A stretch of 64,000 nt of DNA from contig NZ_JANWGH010000001.1 in assembly GCF_024919275.1 (NCBI RefSeq), positions 124,001-188,000 on the forward strand. Direction: 5' to 3'. How positions within the stretch are numbered: position 1 is the stretch's first letter; the number at the start of each line of letters is the position of its first letter. The stretch is from Algoriphagus limi. Its GTDB lineage: Bacteria; Bacteroidota; Bacteroidia; Cytophagales; Cyclobacteriaceae. A model generated the notes under the pieces. It ran no database searches. It worked only from the letters and a program-made list of their open reading frames with translations, and had not been told where the DNA came from. A program made the position numbers and the translations under genes. Of this stretch, positions 1 through 9,596 are shown piece after piece.

Positions 1-3000
1 GTGTTTTCGGGCTTTGAATAAATCTTCATCGCTCCATTCCTGTTTCCAGTTTTTCAAAAGTCTCACATCCCATCTACCATAAACGCATCCAACCAATATT
101 GAAAAAATTGAGTGAATTATTTCTTCCTTTGTTTGATCAAATACTTTGCCCTCATTATCATTTCCAGCCTTTGAAATAATAGACTTAATATCTTCACGCT
201 CTTCTTGGGTTATCCCAAAATAGTCATACACCCAATTATTAAGATTTGATAAGTCATTTAAATACGCCTCCTTGTTATTTTTTAAATTTTCTATTCGTAT
301 ATCTGAAAACTTTGTAATGCTAGTCATTTTAAACATTTCATTGTTTACAAATGCAAGGCTTTTATCGTCGATATCAAAACAAGATTTAACCCGGGCATAC
401 TGACTTTCAGTCATTTCAGAAAGTCTTTGCTGAAGAACTAATGGTAACTCAGGGTAAGGAAGTTGATTAACAGTTCCATTGATAAATTTTGGCCTTTCAA
501 TCCACTCCATACTCAACTTTAAGCAATAGTCAATGTATTCGGAGTTCCAAAGAGAAACAGTAACTTTTGATTCTTTTAGATCCGGAAATACAGCTATACA
601 TCTGCCGCTTGTTGCAATATTTCCAAAAGGAATTATATGTGGTTGGAATTTTGCCGTCCTAAAGCTCCAACTCAATCCAGACCTATAAAAAACACCATAA
701 GTATCCATTGGCCTAGATTTCAATTGTCCAGCACTGTTAAAATTATGTTTTAATTCAAAGCCGTCATTTTTAAAGAAAACGACTGTATCATTACTTGAAA
801 AATATCTTGAACTTGAATCACTCATCAAAAAATAACTCCAATTATTTCCTAGGAATGTTGAGTTTCTTTCTAAAGCAATGTTTTTTTCATCAATTTCCCA
901 AGAATTTCTAACATATCTGTAATTATCCGCGGTTTTTAGTGCAAGTCTTGCACCTCTAACTTCATTTTCAAATCTTTGAGATTTTTTAAAAAACTCTAAA
1001 GTTTTATTATCAATCCAATAGCAAATAGGTTCATTTGATATTGATTTAAATGATTCAGTATTAACTAAATAATAATCTTTTAATTGGTCTTTAATGATTT
1101 TATTTAAGTAGTGATCTTTCTTAGATTCTTTTGTTGCTCTAAAAAAACTTGATAAATTTTTTGAATATCCTTTACCGATTATATAGGCAGATACCTCAAC
1201 CATTGCATCTAGAACACCTCCTCCTAGGTCAGCAAAATACCTTATATGGTTATTGGTTAATAATTCTTTTGAACGCCATGCAGTGAATGATCCAAGGAAA
1301 AAAATTGTCCGAGTTGTAATACTTCCCAGGTCTCCTTTTTTATCTAGCATTTGCAACATCCTATCGATAAATACAGAAGCCAGATCATATTTACTAAGTG
1401 GGTAATTTATTTCAATATAAACCTTCGAATTTTCAGATGCTGCTCCAAACGGAGGATTCATTACAATTACATCATATCGCTTCCGACATAATTCGATAAA
1501 GGCAAATCCTCTAGCGGTATCTTCTGCGAAAAGTAATTTTTGGAATGCATCTTCCCCCTCAGCGTTTTCTGCAAAGCTTTTCAAAGCCTTAAGTACTTCT
1601 TCTTCTGCGGTATCAAAAAAGTCCTTGGAGATTTTTTGGCCTTTTCCATAGATGGCTGCCATCTCAGCCGCTCTATTCTCTTCTTTGCTGCCAAAGAGGG
1701 ACGCTTGTGTGGTGGAGTTTTTATACTGCTCGTATTCCTGTCGGGCGATTTCGATTTCTTTCTTGAGTTCCTCCTCAATCTTAAGCAGAAGACCCGTTTC
1801 CCCTGCCAGTTGCATTTTATCCCAGATAATCCTTACCAATTTCCCAATAGGTCCGGGAAGGGATTTAGAAAAGTCACTGAGCAGTTGCTTATCCCCAGGA
1901 AGTGGTTCTGCGATGACCAGATTACTTTTACTGATTGAAGGGCGGTCTGCCGGTTGGATATTCAATGCATCAAAACTCTTTTGAGCGCGCAACCATAAAC
2001 TCAGTCCTGCGATCTGGATTGCTCTTGGGTCAATATCCACTCCGTGAATATTGTATCGTAAAATGAAGCCGGGAATTTCTCTGATGAAATCTTCCCGAAG
2101 GTATTGATCCCGTAAATCTCGAAGCAGAGCTGGATGATGATCCCATGCCTCGATATAGATCTGCTCAAAAAGATCAAAGCCATACAGCCCAAAGTGCATA
2201 GAACCACAGGCAGGATCGAGAAAGAGAATCTCACGGGGATCTTTGAGGGCTCTGAATTCCACATAATGTGCCCCATCTATTTTGGTCTCAGGAATAGCTT
2301 CCCCTTTCTCCAAAAAGATTTCTAAAGATTGCTTGACCATGTACTGGCAAAGGTCTTTTAGGGCAGTTTGCCCTTTGGTCATTTCATACCACTGTCTACC
2401 CAAGCTATTGTCCACTAAGAACTGGACGACATAGCGAGGAGTGAAAAACTGGTTTCTGACTGCCAGCTCTCTACTATTTCGTGGAGCATCAGATGCCACC
2501 CGCATTTCAGATATTTCTTCTCTGCTATTGTAGTATTGGTAGATCCACCCGATCGTTTCATCTTCTCTCCAAAGGTTGATAGGCTGGTGTCCAGCTTCCC
2601 GATAAATATTCAGTTCTTCATCATTGATGATCAGTAACAAATCCAATAAAACCCGCTCCGAAGGAAACAATAAAGCGTATGGGGAGAAGCGGTCAAATAC
2701 TGCAGGTAGGTCGATAGCCAATTCGTCAAAAACATGACCTATATACCATTTGTATCGGGTGAATTGGTCTGCTGTTTTAGCACCACCGGTTAACTGATCG
2801 TATACTAAAAAGCCTTCCGAATTATAACTGTTGCGGATGGATTCTCGGATGATGTTTCGCTCCTCAGACATTCGGAGGGCAGCGAAACGGTTAAGAATGG
2901 TAAAAGCCTGTTCCCGTATCAATTGCCGTACAGCTTCAGGTGCTTTATTGTCTCCCGCAATGGTAGATTCCAAATAATGCAGACGCTGTCTCAACAGTCT

Positions 3001-3177
3001 GGCGGTTTCGATTACAGAGGCTTCCCTTGCGGTAAGTTCTTCTACCAGAAGGCAGGTTCCGTTGGGTCGAATACCATAAAATTGTTGAAGTTGAGTTTCA
3101 AATTCACTCATCAACAGCTTCTTCGCAGCCTGTACGAAGGATTTGATTTTATTTCTAGCTCCTTGAGATAAAGACAT
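1..3177 (-). CDS. pglX: BREX adenine-specific DNA methyltransferase PglX (C-terminus beyond window)
   Basis: The gene reads right to left and runs off the left edge: 1,059 codons are open from the ATG at 3177 to base 1, so the C-terminus is missing. In BREX phage defence, PglX is the N6-adenine methyltransferase that marks host recognition sites and is also needed to exclude unmodified phage. Visible are a helical N-terminal region, SAM-binding motif I DPACGSMHF at residues 321-329 (the second Gly of the usual GSG is Met) and catalytic motif IV NPPFG at 574-578. A long region follows that should hold target recognition. It starts one base after the brxC stop, as the last visible gene of the brxE-A-B-C-pglX operon. 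BREX PglX proteins are usually about 1,200 residues, so roughly a tenth is probably missing. Confidence 0.93.
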   Translation of the reverse strand, partial: MSLSQGARNKIKSFVQAAKKLLMSEFETQLQQFYGIRPNGTCLLVEELTAREASVIETARLLRQRLHYLESTIAGDNKAPEAVRQLIREQAFTILNRFAALRMSEERNIIRESIRNSYNSEGFLVYDQLTGGAKTADQFTRYKWYIGHVFDELAIDLPAVFDRFSPYALLFPSERVLLDLLLIINDEELNIYREAGHQPINLWREDETIGWIYQYYNSREEISEMRVASDAPRNSRELAVRNQFFTPRYVVQFLVDNSLGRQWYEMTKGQTALKDLCQYMVKQSLEIFLEKGEAIPETKIDGAHYVEFRALKDPREILFLDPACGSMHFGLYGFDLFEQIYIEAWDHHPALLRDLRDQYLREDFIREIPGFILRYNIHGVDIDPRAIQIAGLSLWLRAQKSFDALNIQPADRPSISKSNLVIAEPLPGDKQLLSDFSKSLPGPIGKLVRIIWDKMQLAGETGLLLKIEEELKKEIEIARQEYEQYKNSTTQASLFGSKEENRAAEMAAIYGKGQKISKDFFDTAEEEVLKALKSFAENAEGEDAFQKLLFAEDTARGFAFIELCRKRYDVIVMNPPFGAASENSKVYIEINYPLSKYDLASVFIDRMLQMLDKKGDLGSITTRTIFFLGSFTAWRSKELLTNNHIRYFADLGGGVLDAMVEVSAYIIGKGYSKNLSSFFRATKESKKDHYLNKIIKDQLKDYYLVNTESFKSISNEPICYWIDNKTLEFFKKSQRFENEVRGARLALKTADNYRYVRNSWEIDEKNIALERNSTFLGNNWSYFLMSDSSSRYFSSNDTVVFFKNDGFELKHNFNSAGQLKSRPMDTYGVFYRSGLSWSFRTAKFQPHIIPFGNIATSGRCIAVFPDLKESKVTVSLWNSEYIDYCLKLSMEWIERPKFINGTVNQLPYPELPLVLQQRLSEMTESQYARVKSCFDIDDKSLAFVNNEMFKMTSITKFSDIRIENLKNNKEAYLNDLSNLNNWVYDYFGITQEEREDIKSIISKAGNDNEGKVFDQTKEEIIHSIFSILVGCVYGRWDVRLLKNWKQEWSDEDLFKARKH

Positions 3178-3178
3178 C

Positions 3179-6100
3179 TTACCAGTTTATTTCAATTTCA
3201 TTACCTGCATTTAATTCATCTCGAACCGCCTCCAAGGCAGATATCAAGTCATCAAGTTGACGTTCGGATGAAATGGTCTTAGAGAAGGCGGTAAAGTCTT
3301 TTTTTACTTTTCTACCGCCTTCAAGAGATTTTGCTGGTAGAGGTTTGGATTTAAGATATTCTGCTTGTTGTTCCCTGACATATAGAATCTTGTTGGTTAC
3401 AACATAATTGGAATTCAAAATATCCTTGATTCCGTCTAGTCCCTGTTTATTCTCAATAACCAACCCATCAATCTCTGAGGAAAGAATTTCTTGTTGTTCT
3501 AAACTTAAACTATACCAGTCTTTGCCTGACTTGATTTGTTTTACCTCAGCTTCAATTTTTTCGTTTTCCGTAGCAAGTAATTTTTGACAGTAATCAGAAC
3601 AAAGTGTTTTGATATTTGAAATAGCGTCTTTTAGGTCAGATACACGATCAAAAAAAGTGTCATCAGAAATGATGTCCTGAATAGTATCGAAGTCTTTTTG
3701 GGTATTTTCCTTAAGTTCTTTGAGTATCCCTGAATCTGGCAAGGCATCAATACTTTCTTTCAGGGAATTTGCTTCTTTGAAAGCACTCTCCATTCCTTGT
3801 TCAAAACCTTTGTAGACACTTCCGATCCATTTCAGATTTTCAAACAAATCAGAATCCGGTTTTCCTAAGCGGAAGGCTGCATCAGAGCCTTCCCCTTTGA
3901 GGACTTCGGATATTCCATCTTGAACTTCCTGCGCCTTATCCTGTCCGGGTAGGTTTAGGTATTCTAGCCTTGTTTTGATTGAAGAATACTTGGTTTGAAA
4001 TTCAGGAAAATGCCTTCTTACCACTTCAGCTATTTTGTCTTGAAGAGGTGCCACTTGATCTCCTGTTAACTGCGCCAATCGTTGCACAGATAAAGCTAAC
4101 ATTGGCATAGACGGCTTTTCAGTGGCTTGATAAGCGGAAATCCCTATTTTGTTGAAGCCGTTTACATTTTTCAAAGCTTCAATCGCCTTTGGCCCCTTTA
4201 CCTTAATGTCTTGACCACTAACCCGAAGTTTAATATCGGATGCAATAAACATGGCAGATACCAAAAACCGGGTGGTGTCTTTACTCCAGCCATATGGTGC
4301 TGTATCAAAGTGATCAAGAAGTCGTTTTCCTTCCACAAGATCTTCTTTGAGAATATACTCCCTGATAGATTTAATTGCCTCTTTATCCAGATCTACGCTA
4401 CCGTCTCCCTTGATTAAATCAAAATGGTTGAGTGCTTGGGGAAGCATCTTCAAATCTGCATAGGTAAGTAGTTTTTCAGCATCGCCGCCTCCGATTTGAA
4501 TCGGAGCTTGTTTATACTTTTCAAATACAAGTTCAGCTACTTCCTTCAATTTTCCATTAGCAGATTCCTTGAATTTAGCTCCATAGGATACCACAGGTTT
4601 ATTTGCTCCTCTAAAAACAAATTCACCTTTTTCAAAACTTTGAATTATGATTCTTCTGACATTGTCCTTAAGCCGTTTTGCTTCTTGGTCTTGGCTATTC
4701 AGATAATCATTAATTTCCTTATCCTCGTATCTGTTTCGGGTATTGTAGATTCCTTCACATTTTACTATTTCGATAATGTCATTGGTAATGTCTTTTTCGA
4801 TCTTACCTATGAGAAAGAATCTTGATAACTGAGATCTATCTGTACTAGACTTCAAAAGATTCTCCAATTCTTTTGAATATTCAGTTGGCCTCAATAAAAG
4901 AACCTCCATTTGGATTTCTTCATTGGTCTCCAATAATTTAAAAACCTTCCCATCTTGGTTGAAATTGACCCCTGATCTTACTGTTTTGGTATTTAACAAT
5001 CTGGCACTTGGAACAGGGGAAAAGATATCAGTAAGAACAGCCTCATAGATTTTCCTAATGTCACTACTTGAAGGAGTTATTTTATTCTTTTCATTTTCAA
5101 TACTGATGATTGCATCGGTCATAAACCGCAATTGCCCATCGATTTCATTTAGTGTGCATCCAGGAGTATTTTTCAACTCATCAATAATCAAACTCACCTC
5201 AGCAAAGACAGAATCACTTTTGACATGAGGATGCATCAGTGAGGCCACATTTTTTGTGGAGAGGTAAAAATCATCAAGTAACTGTAATACCGCAATGGAT
5301 TTGGAGACTTTGGCCTGGTCTGAGGATTCTCCATAAAGAGTGGTAATCTTATCCACTGCTCCAACGATATGGCTATAGGATTTTCTGATATCAGCCTTCA
5401 GTACATCATAGATATGGTAGGTAGTAGCCAATTTACCCACTTCAAATTCTGCCAAAGGATTGCTTTCAGACGCTAATTTTTCGGTGAGAATGTCTTGAAT
5501 GACTTTGATTGCGGACCGCAGACCAACCCCGCCCGTAATCTTTGCCAATCGGCCAAGAAGAGAAATGATGATCTCAAAGTGTTGCGGCAAAAATGGATAC
5601 AGGTTGATGAAAAGTTTTTCATCCAGCTCGTCTTTAACGTACATCGTACGTTCACACTTTTCTAGCTTGGTATAATGGCGAAGCTTTTCTCCATCCGCCT
5701 TGTAAAGATTCCGTAGTTGATCGGAGAAATTGCTGGATTTCCCAAGAATCCTCTGGGTACAGATCTCTTTAATATCAGACGAATCTATCTCAACTTTAAT
5801 TGGAAATCGTGCATTTAAACCATAAAGCTTATCTGAATTTAGTCTTGCATTTGGATTATCCTCAGTTAGCGTCTGTTGGGCTGTTGCCAATAGCCAAGCT
5901 TTTCCACTTCCAATATCTTTAAGGTTTTCCATTGTCCCTGCTAATGAGGTGATCAATCCACTCTTTGCAGAAATATATTGGCCCACTTCATCCACCACAA
6001 AAATTATATTTTCCTTACCGGTAATCCTTCTCACTGTATCAAGAAGATTTTCAACCTTTTGCCTATCACTACTCATATCCTCAATACGCAGGATTTTAAA

Positions 6101-6793
6101 AGCTCTTTGGTCTTTCCAGATATAAGGATAGATTTCATGGGCCATGTGGCTCGCGATTTCTTTCGCTTTCAACATTCCACTTCCACCTTTTCCTGTTTTT
6201 ATCAGATCCCAATCCTCAGTATATTCCTCTAAAACTCTTTTCTTAAAGTAGTCAAGCTTGTGATCATTACTCAACATCCTTTCAAATTCGGCTAACTTTT
6301 CATCTGAAGAAAAGCCTGCTAATTGATTTACCTTGGCAATCATTAATTCAAGGATGGGAGGTAGTGTACCGCCTTTGATTTGTTCGGTTGCACAATCCAA
6401 CAAGATTACTGCAGGGTCGAATTTATTAACTATATTCTTAAAAAGTTGTGTTGTAGGGGTAGAATTAATCCTATTGGAAAGTCTGTCTAAAAAAAGCTGG
6501 TTATCTACTTTATAATCCTTTTTGAGGCCAAACCCCAAATACTTAGCAAAGGAACTTTTACCTGAACCATAAAACCCCGCTACCCAAATACCAACCTCAT
6601 GAGTTCCTTCTTCCATTCCTCGGTATAAGGAATCAAGTATTTTGTCAAAACTATCTCTTAACTTATCAGTAACTACATATTCAGAAACTTCATTTTTTAG
6701 ATTTAGTTCTGATGCACTTCCGAAGGTGACCACCTTCTCAATTGGTCTGTAAATGTTTTTATCTGAACCAAATATTTCTTTAATCTTCGTCAT
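3179..6793 (-). CDS. brxC: BREX P-loop ATPase BrxC
   Basis: Large BREX ATPase of 1,204 residues, the usual size for BrxC/PglY. The N-terminal ATPase domain shows Walker A GFYGSGKS at residues 73-80 and a Walker B-like IIFVVDEVGQ at 263-272. The C-terminal third is rich in Glu/Lys helices and is probably coiled coil. BrxC is a core BREX component, thought to use ATP in assembling or controlling the methylation/exclusion complex with PglX and PglZ. It lies 11 bp after brxB and one base before pglX, so it is cotranscribed with both. The reading frame is intact with no missing motif. Assignment rests on motifs, length and the diagnostic neighbours. Confidence 0.93.
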   Translation of the reverse strand: MTKIKEIFGSDKNIYRPIEKVVTFGSASELNLKNEVSEYVVTDKLRDSFDKILDSLYRGMEEGTHEVGIWVAGFYGSGKSSFAKYLGFGLKKDYKVDNQLFLDRLSNRINSTPTTQLFKNIVNKFDPAVILLDCATEQIKGGTLPPILELMIAKVNQLAGFSSDEKLAEFERMLSNDHKLDYFKKRVLEEYTEDWDLIKTGKGGSGMLKAKEIASHMAHEIYPYIWKDQRAFKILRIEDMSSDRQKVENLLDTVRRITGKENIIFVVDEVGQYISAKSGLITSLAGTMENLKDIGSGKAWLLATAQQTLTEDNPNARLNSDKLYGLNARFPIKVEIDSSDIKEICTQRILGKSSNFSDQLRNLYKADGEKLRHYTKLEKCERTMYVKDELDEKLFINLYPFLPQHFEIIISLLGRLAKITGGVGLRSAIKVIQDILTEKLASESNPLAEFEVGKLATTYHIYDVLKADIRKSYSHIVGAVDKITTLYGESSDQAKVSKSIAVLQLLDDFYLSTKNVASLMHPHVKSDSVFAEVSLIIDELKNTPGCTLNEIDGQLRFMTDAIISIENEKNKITPSSSDIRKIYEAVLTDIFSPVPSARLLNTKTVRSGVNFNQDGKVFKLLETNEEIQMEVLLLRPTEYSKELENLLKSSTDRSQLSRFFLIGKIEKDITNDIIEIVKCEGIYNTRNRYEDKEINDYLNSQDQEAKRLKDNVRRIIIQSFEKGEFVFRGANKPVVSYGAKFKESANGKLKEVAELVFEKYKQAPIQIGGGDAEKLLTYADLKMLPQALNHFDLIKGDGSVDLDKEAIKSIREYILKEDLVEGKRLLDHFDTAPYGWSKDTTRFLVSAMFIASDIKLRVSGQDIKVKGPKAIEALKNVNGFNKIGISAYQATEKPSMPMLALSVQRLAQLTGDQVAPLQDKIAEVVRRHFPEFQTKYSSIKTRLEYLNLPGQDKAQEVQDGISEVLKGEGSDAAFRLGKPDSDLFENLKWIGSVYKGFEQGMESAFKEANSLKESIDALPDSGILKELKENTQKDFDTIQDIISDDTFFDRVSDLKDAISNIKTLCSDYCQKLLATENEKIEAEVKQIKSGKDWYSLSLEQQEILSSEIDGLVIENKQGLDGIKDILNSNYVVTNKILYVREQQAEYLKSKPLPAKSLEGGRKVKKDFTAFSKTISSERQLDDLISALEAVRDELNAGNEIEINW

Positions 6794-6804
6794 TGCTTTA
6801 ATCT

Positions 6805-7371
6805 TTAAAAGTGCTTTGATCTGTAATTTCCGTCCTCAGGATAAAAGCCCAAAAACTTTAATGCGGAACCGGATATTTCACCCGGGTACATGATAATCAT
6901 CGGGACTTCAATTTGATTGTAAATTTTCTGTTCAATAGGACCGAATCTGGTAAAGGGATGAATCGCCTCTACATCGGTAATCAACAAAATTCCATTTTTC
7001 AGTTGTTTGACTTCTTCTTGTTTAGATAGGATTGCATTCTCAAGTACTTGTTGATTCTTTAGGTTTTCTCCCAAGCTTTCAAATACATCTTTCATTTCGT
7101 ATTCATCCTCTACAGCATCTTGCCCAGCTTCGATTCTATAATCATCTTCACTGAAAAAAGACTTTAAAACCTCGTGTAGAGATAAAATTTCCGGTTCAAA
7201 ATCCCGATGTCTAGCTAGGTCCAACCAACCCTCATTTAATCTTCTTTTGACATACTGAATATCGTCAAGATTAAAGGTCAAATAACAAATGGTTTTATCT
7301 CCACTGTGGTCATGAGCTTTTGGTTGAACCAAATAATCCAATAAGTCGCTGTACCGTTTATCTACATTCAT
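6805..7371 (-). CDS. brxB: BREX protein BrxB (DUF1788)
   Basis: Protein of 188 residues, typical of the DUF1788/BrxB family. It has no catalytic motif that I can name. The middle is a charged helical stretch (about residues 75-115) followed by a hydrophobic segment with GILLITDVEAIHPF and IMYPGE, typical of an alpha/beta fold. BrxB is a small structural or adaptor member of BREX complexes. Its start overlaps the end of brxA by 14 bp, which suggests translational coupling, and brxC follows after 11 bp. The call depends on position between brxA and brxC as much as on sequence. Confidence 0.88.
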   Translation of the reverse strand: MNVDKRYSDLLDYLVQPKAHDHSGDKTICYLTFNLDDIQYVKRRLNEGWLDLARHRDFEPEILSLHEVLKSFFSEDDYRIEAGQDAVEDEYEMKDVFESLGENLKNQQVLENAILSKQEEVKQLKNGILLITDVEAIHPFTRFGPIEQKIYNQIEVPMIIMYPGEISGSALKFLGFYPEDGNYRSKHF

Positions 7372-8125
7372 GATCTATGTATTCCTGCATTGTTTTAAAA
7401 GTCCAACCTATTTTTAGAATTTCTCCTGAATATTGGAAAATGATTAACCCCTTAAAGGAGATCCGTTCTATCTCTTTGATCAACTGATAAAAGTCTAATC
7501 CCAACAAGATCCAAAGCTCATCGTGGGCCATTTTTTCATCACTATAACCTTTGAAATGAAGTTCATGCAAGAAAAAATTACAAACTCTTGAATCAGGTAA
7601 ATTCCATTTGAGGAAACCTTCATTATCCAGTAAGTCAAAATCATTTAAACATGAAACTAAGTAGGAAGATACTCTTGTAATCATAGAATCGCTCCATCCA
7701 GGTGCCAATCCATCTGAAATTGCTCTTAAAAGGAAGGCCTTTGATGTCTCCCTTGTAACTTTTTTTGAATGTTTTTCTTTTCTCAGTTCTAAAACAAAAT
7801 CAAAAAGTACCTGATTTGCCCGTGCTGTATAAATGAACATTAAAGATTTAAGTGCATCTAAACTTAGTCCAGCTTCTCGCAATAATTTTAAATACTGAAC
7901 GACATTTTCGTTGTCTCTCCAATACCGATCAAAGAATACCAAGTTGATAATGTCTTTTGTTCTATGCTCTGTGGATTTATTGAGAACATTATGAGAAATG
8001 CATCGAGTTATAAATTCGGATTTGGATTCGCCATTTTCATAAAACTCAATCAAGGTCAGAGTTTCATTGACCAATCCAGATCCTTTGGCAAGGTTACTAT
8101 TGTATTTAAATCTGGCAGATGTCAT
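7358..8125 (-). CDS. brxA: BREX protein BrxA (DUF1819)
   Basis: Protein of 255 residues of the BrxA/DUF1819 type, mostly helical. Characterised BrxA proteins are small DNA-binding proteins of the BREX system; that role is family knowledge, since no DNA-binding motif is obvious here. The start codon shares one base with the brxE stop (TAATG), and the 3' end overlaps brxB by 14 bp, so the three genes are tightly coupled. Not to be confused with bacilliredoxin BrxA, a different family also encoded in this window (48822-49244). Confidence 0.88.
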   Translation of the reverse strand: MTSARFKYNSNLAKGSGLVNETLTLIEFYENGESKSEFITRCISHNVLNKSTEHRTKDIINLVFFDRYWRDNENVVQYLKLLREAGLSLDALKSLMFIYTARANQVLFDFVLELRKEKHSKKVTRETSKAFLLRAISDGLAPGWSDSMITRVSSYLVSCLNDFDLLDNEGFLKWNLPDSRVCNFFLHELHFKGYSDEKMAHDELWILLGLDFYQLIKEIERISFKGLIIFQYSGEILKIGWTFKTMQEYIDHECR

Positions 8126-8598
8126 TAATTCAGATAAGGGTGTACTTTATAATCATTCTCAAAAGCTGAAAGGTAATGAGCGGCTAGAACCTGAATGATG
8201 TCTGAACTTATCGCTTCTGATGACCCGATATTAATAGGTCCTTGGTGTGGCTCAATTGATAAGTCCTCAGAAAGGCTTTTCAAACATAAAATGGCTTTAT
8301 CATAGGTTATTGGCTGGACTTTCTCTTGAGAATCAGACATTTTATACAATTTCTCTTCAACCTGAACGGGCAACCTGAAGAGATGGTAATAGTTAGCTCC
8401 CACCTCAATATCAACTAAATATCTAATAAGGTCTAGGTAAAAATCCTTTTTTTGATTAATAGATTTCGGGAAGATATAACCTAAAAAATCGTTAGAGGTA
8501 GATTCAAAAAATTGGGTGTTCCACCAATTTGTTTCTTCCATTAAGAACCCTACTGTAGTTCTTAATTCTAAAATTTTATTTAAAAGCGCCTCTTTCAT
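8125..8598 (-). CDS. brxE: BrxE-like BREX protein
   Basis: Protein of 157 residues. The N-terminus (LRTTVGFLMEETNWWNTQFF then FLGYIFPKS, residues about 12-46) and the central HLFRLP match my recollection of BrxE proteins, which open BREX type 6 operons. The function of BrxE is not known. It sits directly before brxA with a one-base stop/start overlap, giving the order brxE-A-B-C-pglX on the minus strand. This order is the main reason to predict a type 6 system, with pglZ, brxD and brxHI beyond the left edge. An alternative is an unrelated small protein fused into a type 1 or 5 operon, but the position argues against it. Confidence 0.72.
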   Translation of the reverse strand: MKEALLNKILELRTTVGFLMEETNWWNTQFFESTSNDFLGYIFPKSINQKKDFYLDLIRYLVDIEVGANYYHLFRLPVQVEEKLYKMSDSQEKVQPITYDKAILCLKSLSEDLSIEPHQGPINIGSSEAISSDIIQVLAAHYLSAFENDYKVHPYLN

Positions 8599-8797
8599 GT
8601 ATAACTAATTCGTTTAATTTCTCAAGGATTTGATCTTTTACACTTGGTATGAAGAAAGCAAAGTGTGTTTCATAATTCAATTGCAGAGCATCAATTTTCC
8701 ACAAAGTATTTGTGGTGATTTGATATAATTTTAAACTAGCATTTGTACTTGATGTGAATATCCATTGAATCTTCAGAAAAAATCTTTGAGCGACCAA
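8576..8797 (-). CDS. Small unknown ORF overlapping the brxE start
   Basis: Open frame ending inside the first codons of brxE (23-bp overlap). It has no ATG: the best start is TTG at 8797, and the frame stays open a further 12 codons to a stop near 8836. The peptide looks protein-like (KIQWIFTSS, NTLWKIDALQLNYETHFAFF) but I do not recognise it. It may be a short gene translationally coupled to brxE, or the 3' remnant of a gene that once preceded the BREX operon. Low confidence. Confidence 0.3.
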   Translation of the reverse strand: MVAQRFFLKIQWIFTSSTNASLKLYQITTNTLWKIDALQLNYETHFAFFIPSVKDQILEKLNELVIHERGAFK

Positions 8798-8894
8798 ATT
8801 TAAAGATGGCTTAAAATAAAAATTTAATTAGTACTTAGAAACAATTTTTTGATAAGGGTAATGTATGCTTCTTATTTTTCAGGAACCCTTAACC

Positions 8895-9101
8895 TTACTT
8901 ATTATTTTGATTATCTGTATCTTTTTTTCTCTTACCCATCATTTTCTCGAAGTTTTCTTTCCCATAAATTTTTTCGAAGAAACTGTCATCTTCTAATGAA
9001 ATATGATCGTCATACTTGGGGGATAGAAAGACATTGACAAAAGCACGGTCAAGTTCTTTCTCGAACTCATTCTTGAGGTCTTCCAATTTTTGATTTTCCA
9101 T
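8895..9101 (-). CDS. Small acidic/charged hypothetical protein
   Basis: ATG-started frame of 68 codons, highly charged, with no Cys and no membrane segment (starts MENQKLEDLKNEFEKELDRA, ends KKKDTDNQNNK). It is predicted mostly helical and soluble. It is the first ORF upstream of the brxE-pglX operon in the same direction and ends about 300 bp before brxE, so it could be a leader gene or regulator of that operon. No DNA-binding motif is visible and no family is recognised. Confidence 0.4.
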   Translation of the reverse strand: MENQKLEDLKNEFEKELDRAFVNVFLSPKYDDHISLEDDSFFEKIYGKENFEKMMGKRKKDTDNQNNK

Positions 9102-9325
9102 AATTATTAGAGTTAGTCATCTGTGTAATTCATGTTTTTTCGGAATGGAGACAAATGAGGTCGGATATTAACCACTTGATTGCTCAATTCAAGTTAAGGA
9201 GAAATAGAGTATTTCATTTTTCCCGACAATTAAAGTTCGTCAAATGAAGAATATCAGAAACTCTTTTAGTTAGAAGAACTGACATTTTGTGACAAGTCTA
9301 ATAGGAGGGCTTGGGATTTTGACAA

Positions 9326-9463
9326 CTAATCAATTATCTTAGAAAGTGTTACTGCTACCATAGCTGTGTTTTCAGAGTCAATTGATATTGTTTGATCAGG
9401 ACTCATTGTAGGTTTGCCTTGGGTATTTTGTCTTTCCCGGTTGTAGAGGTGGTAATAAGTTGG
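9326..9463 (-). pseudogene. Possible 3' remnant of a lost gene
   Basis: The 495-bp gap between 9102 and 9596 holds no complete gene. On the minus strand 45 codons are open between a TGA (9464-9466) and a TAG (9326-9328). The peptide looks protein-like (PTYYHLYNRERQ, then TISIDSENTAMVAVTLSKIID). An internal ATG would give only 26 residues. It is most simply the 3' end of a gene whose front was deleted, as expected in a rearranging island. The rest of the gap shows nothing I can name. Confidence 0.3.
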
Positions 9464-9596
9464 TCAAAGAGTCATAGCATCCCAATATAATTCACACCTA
9501 TTGTATACAGTATCATCAAAAAACATTCAAAGCGATTTTGAGCATATTGTTCGGAACCTTTCAAATCCAATAATTAACATTTAAAGTAATTCTATT

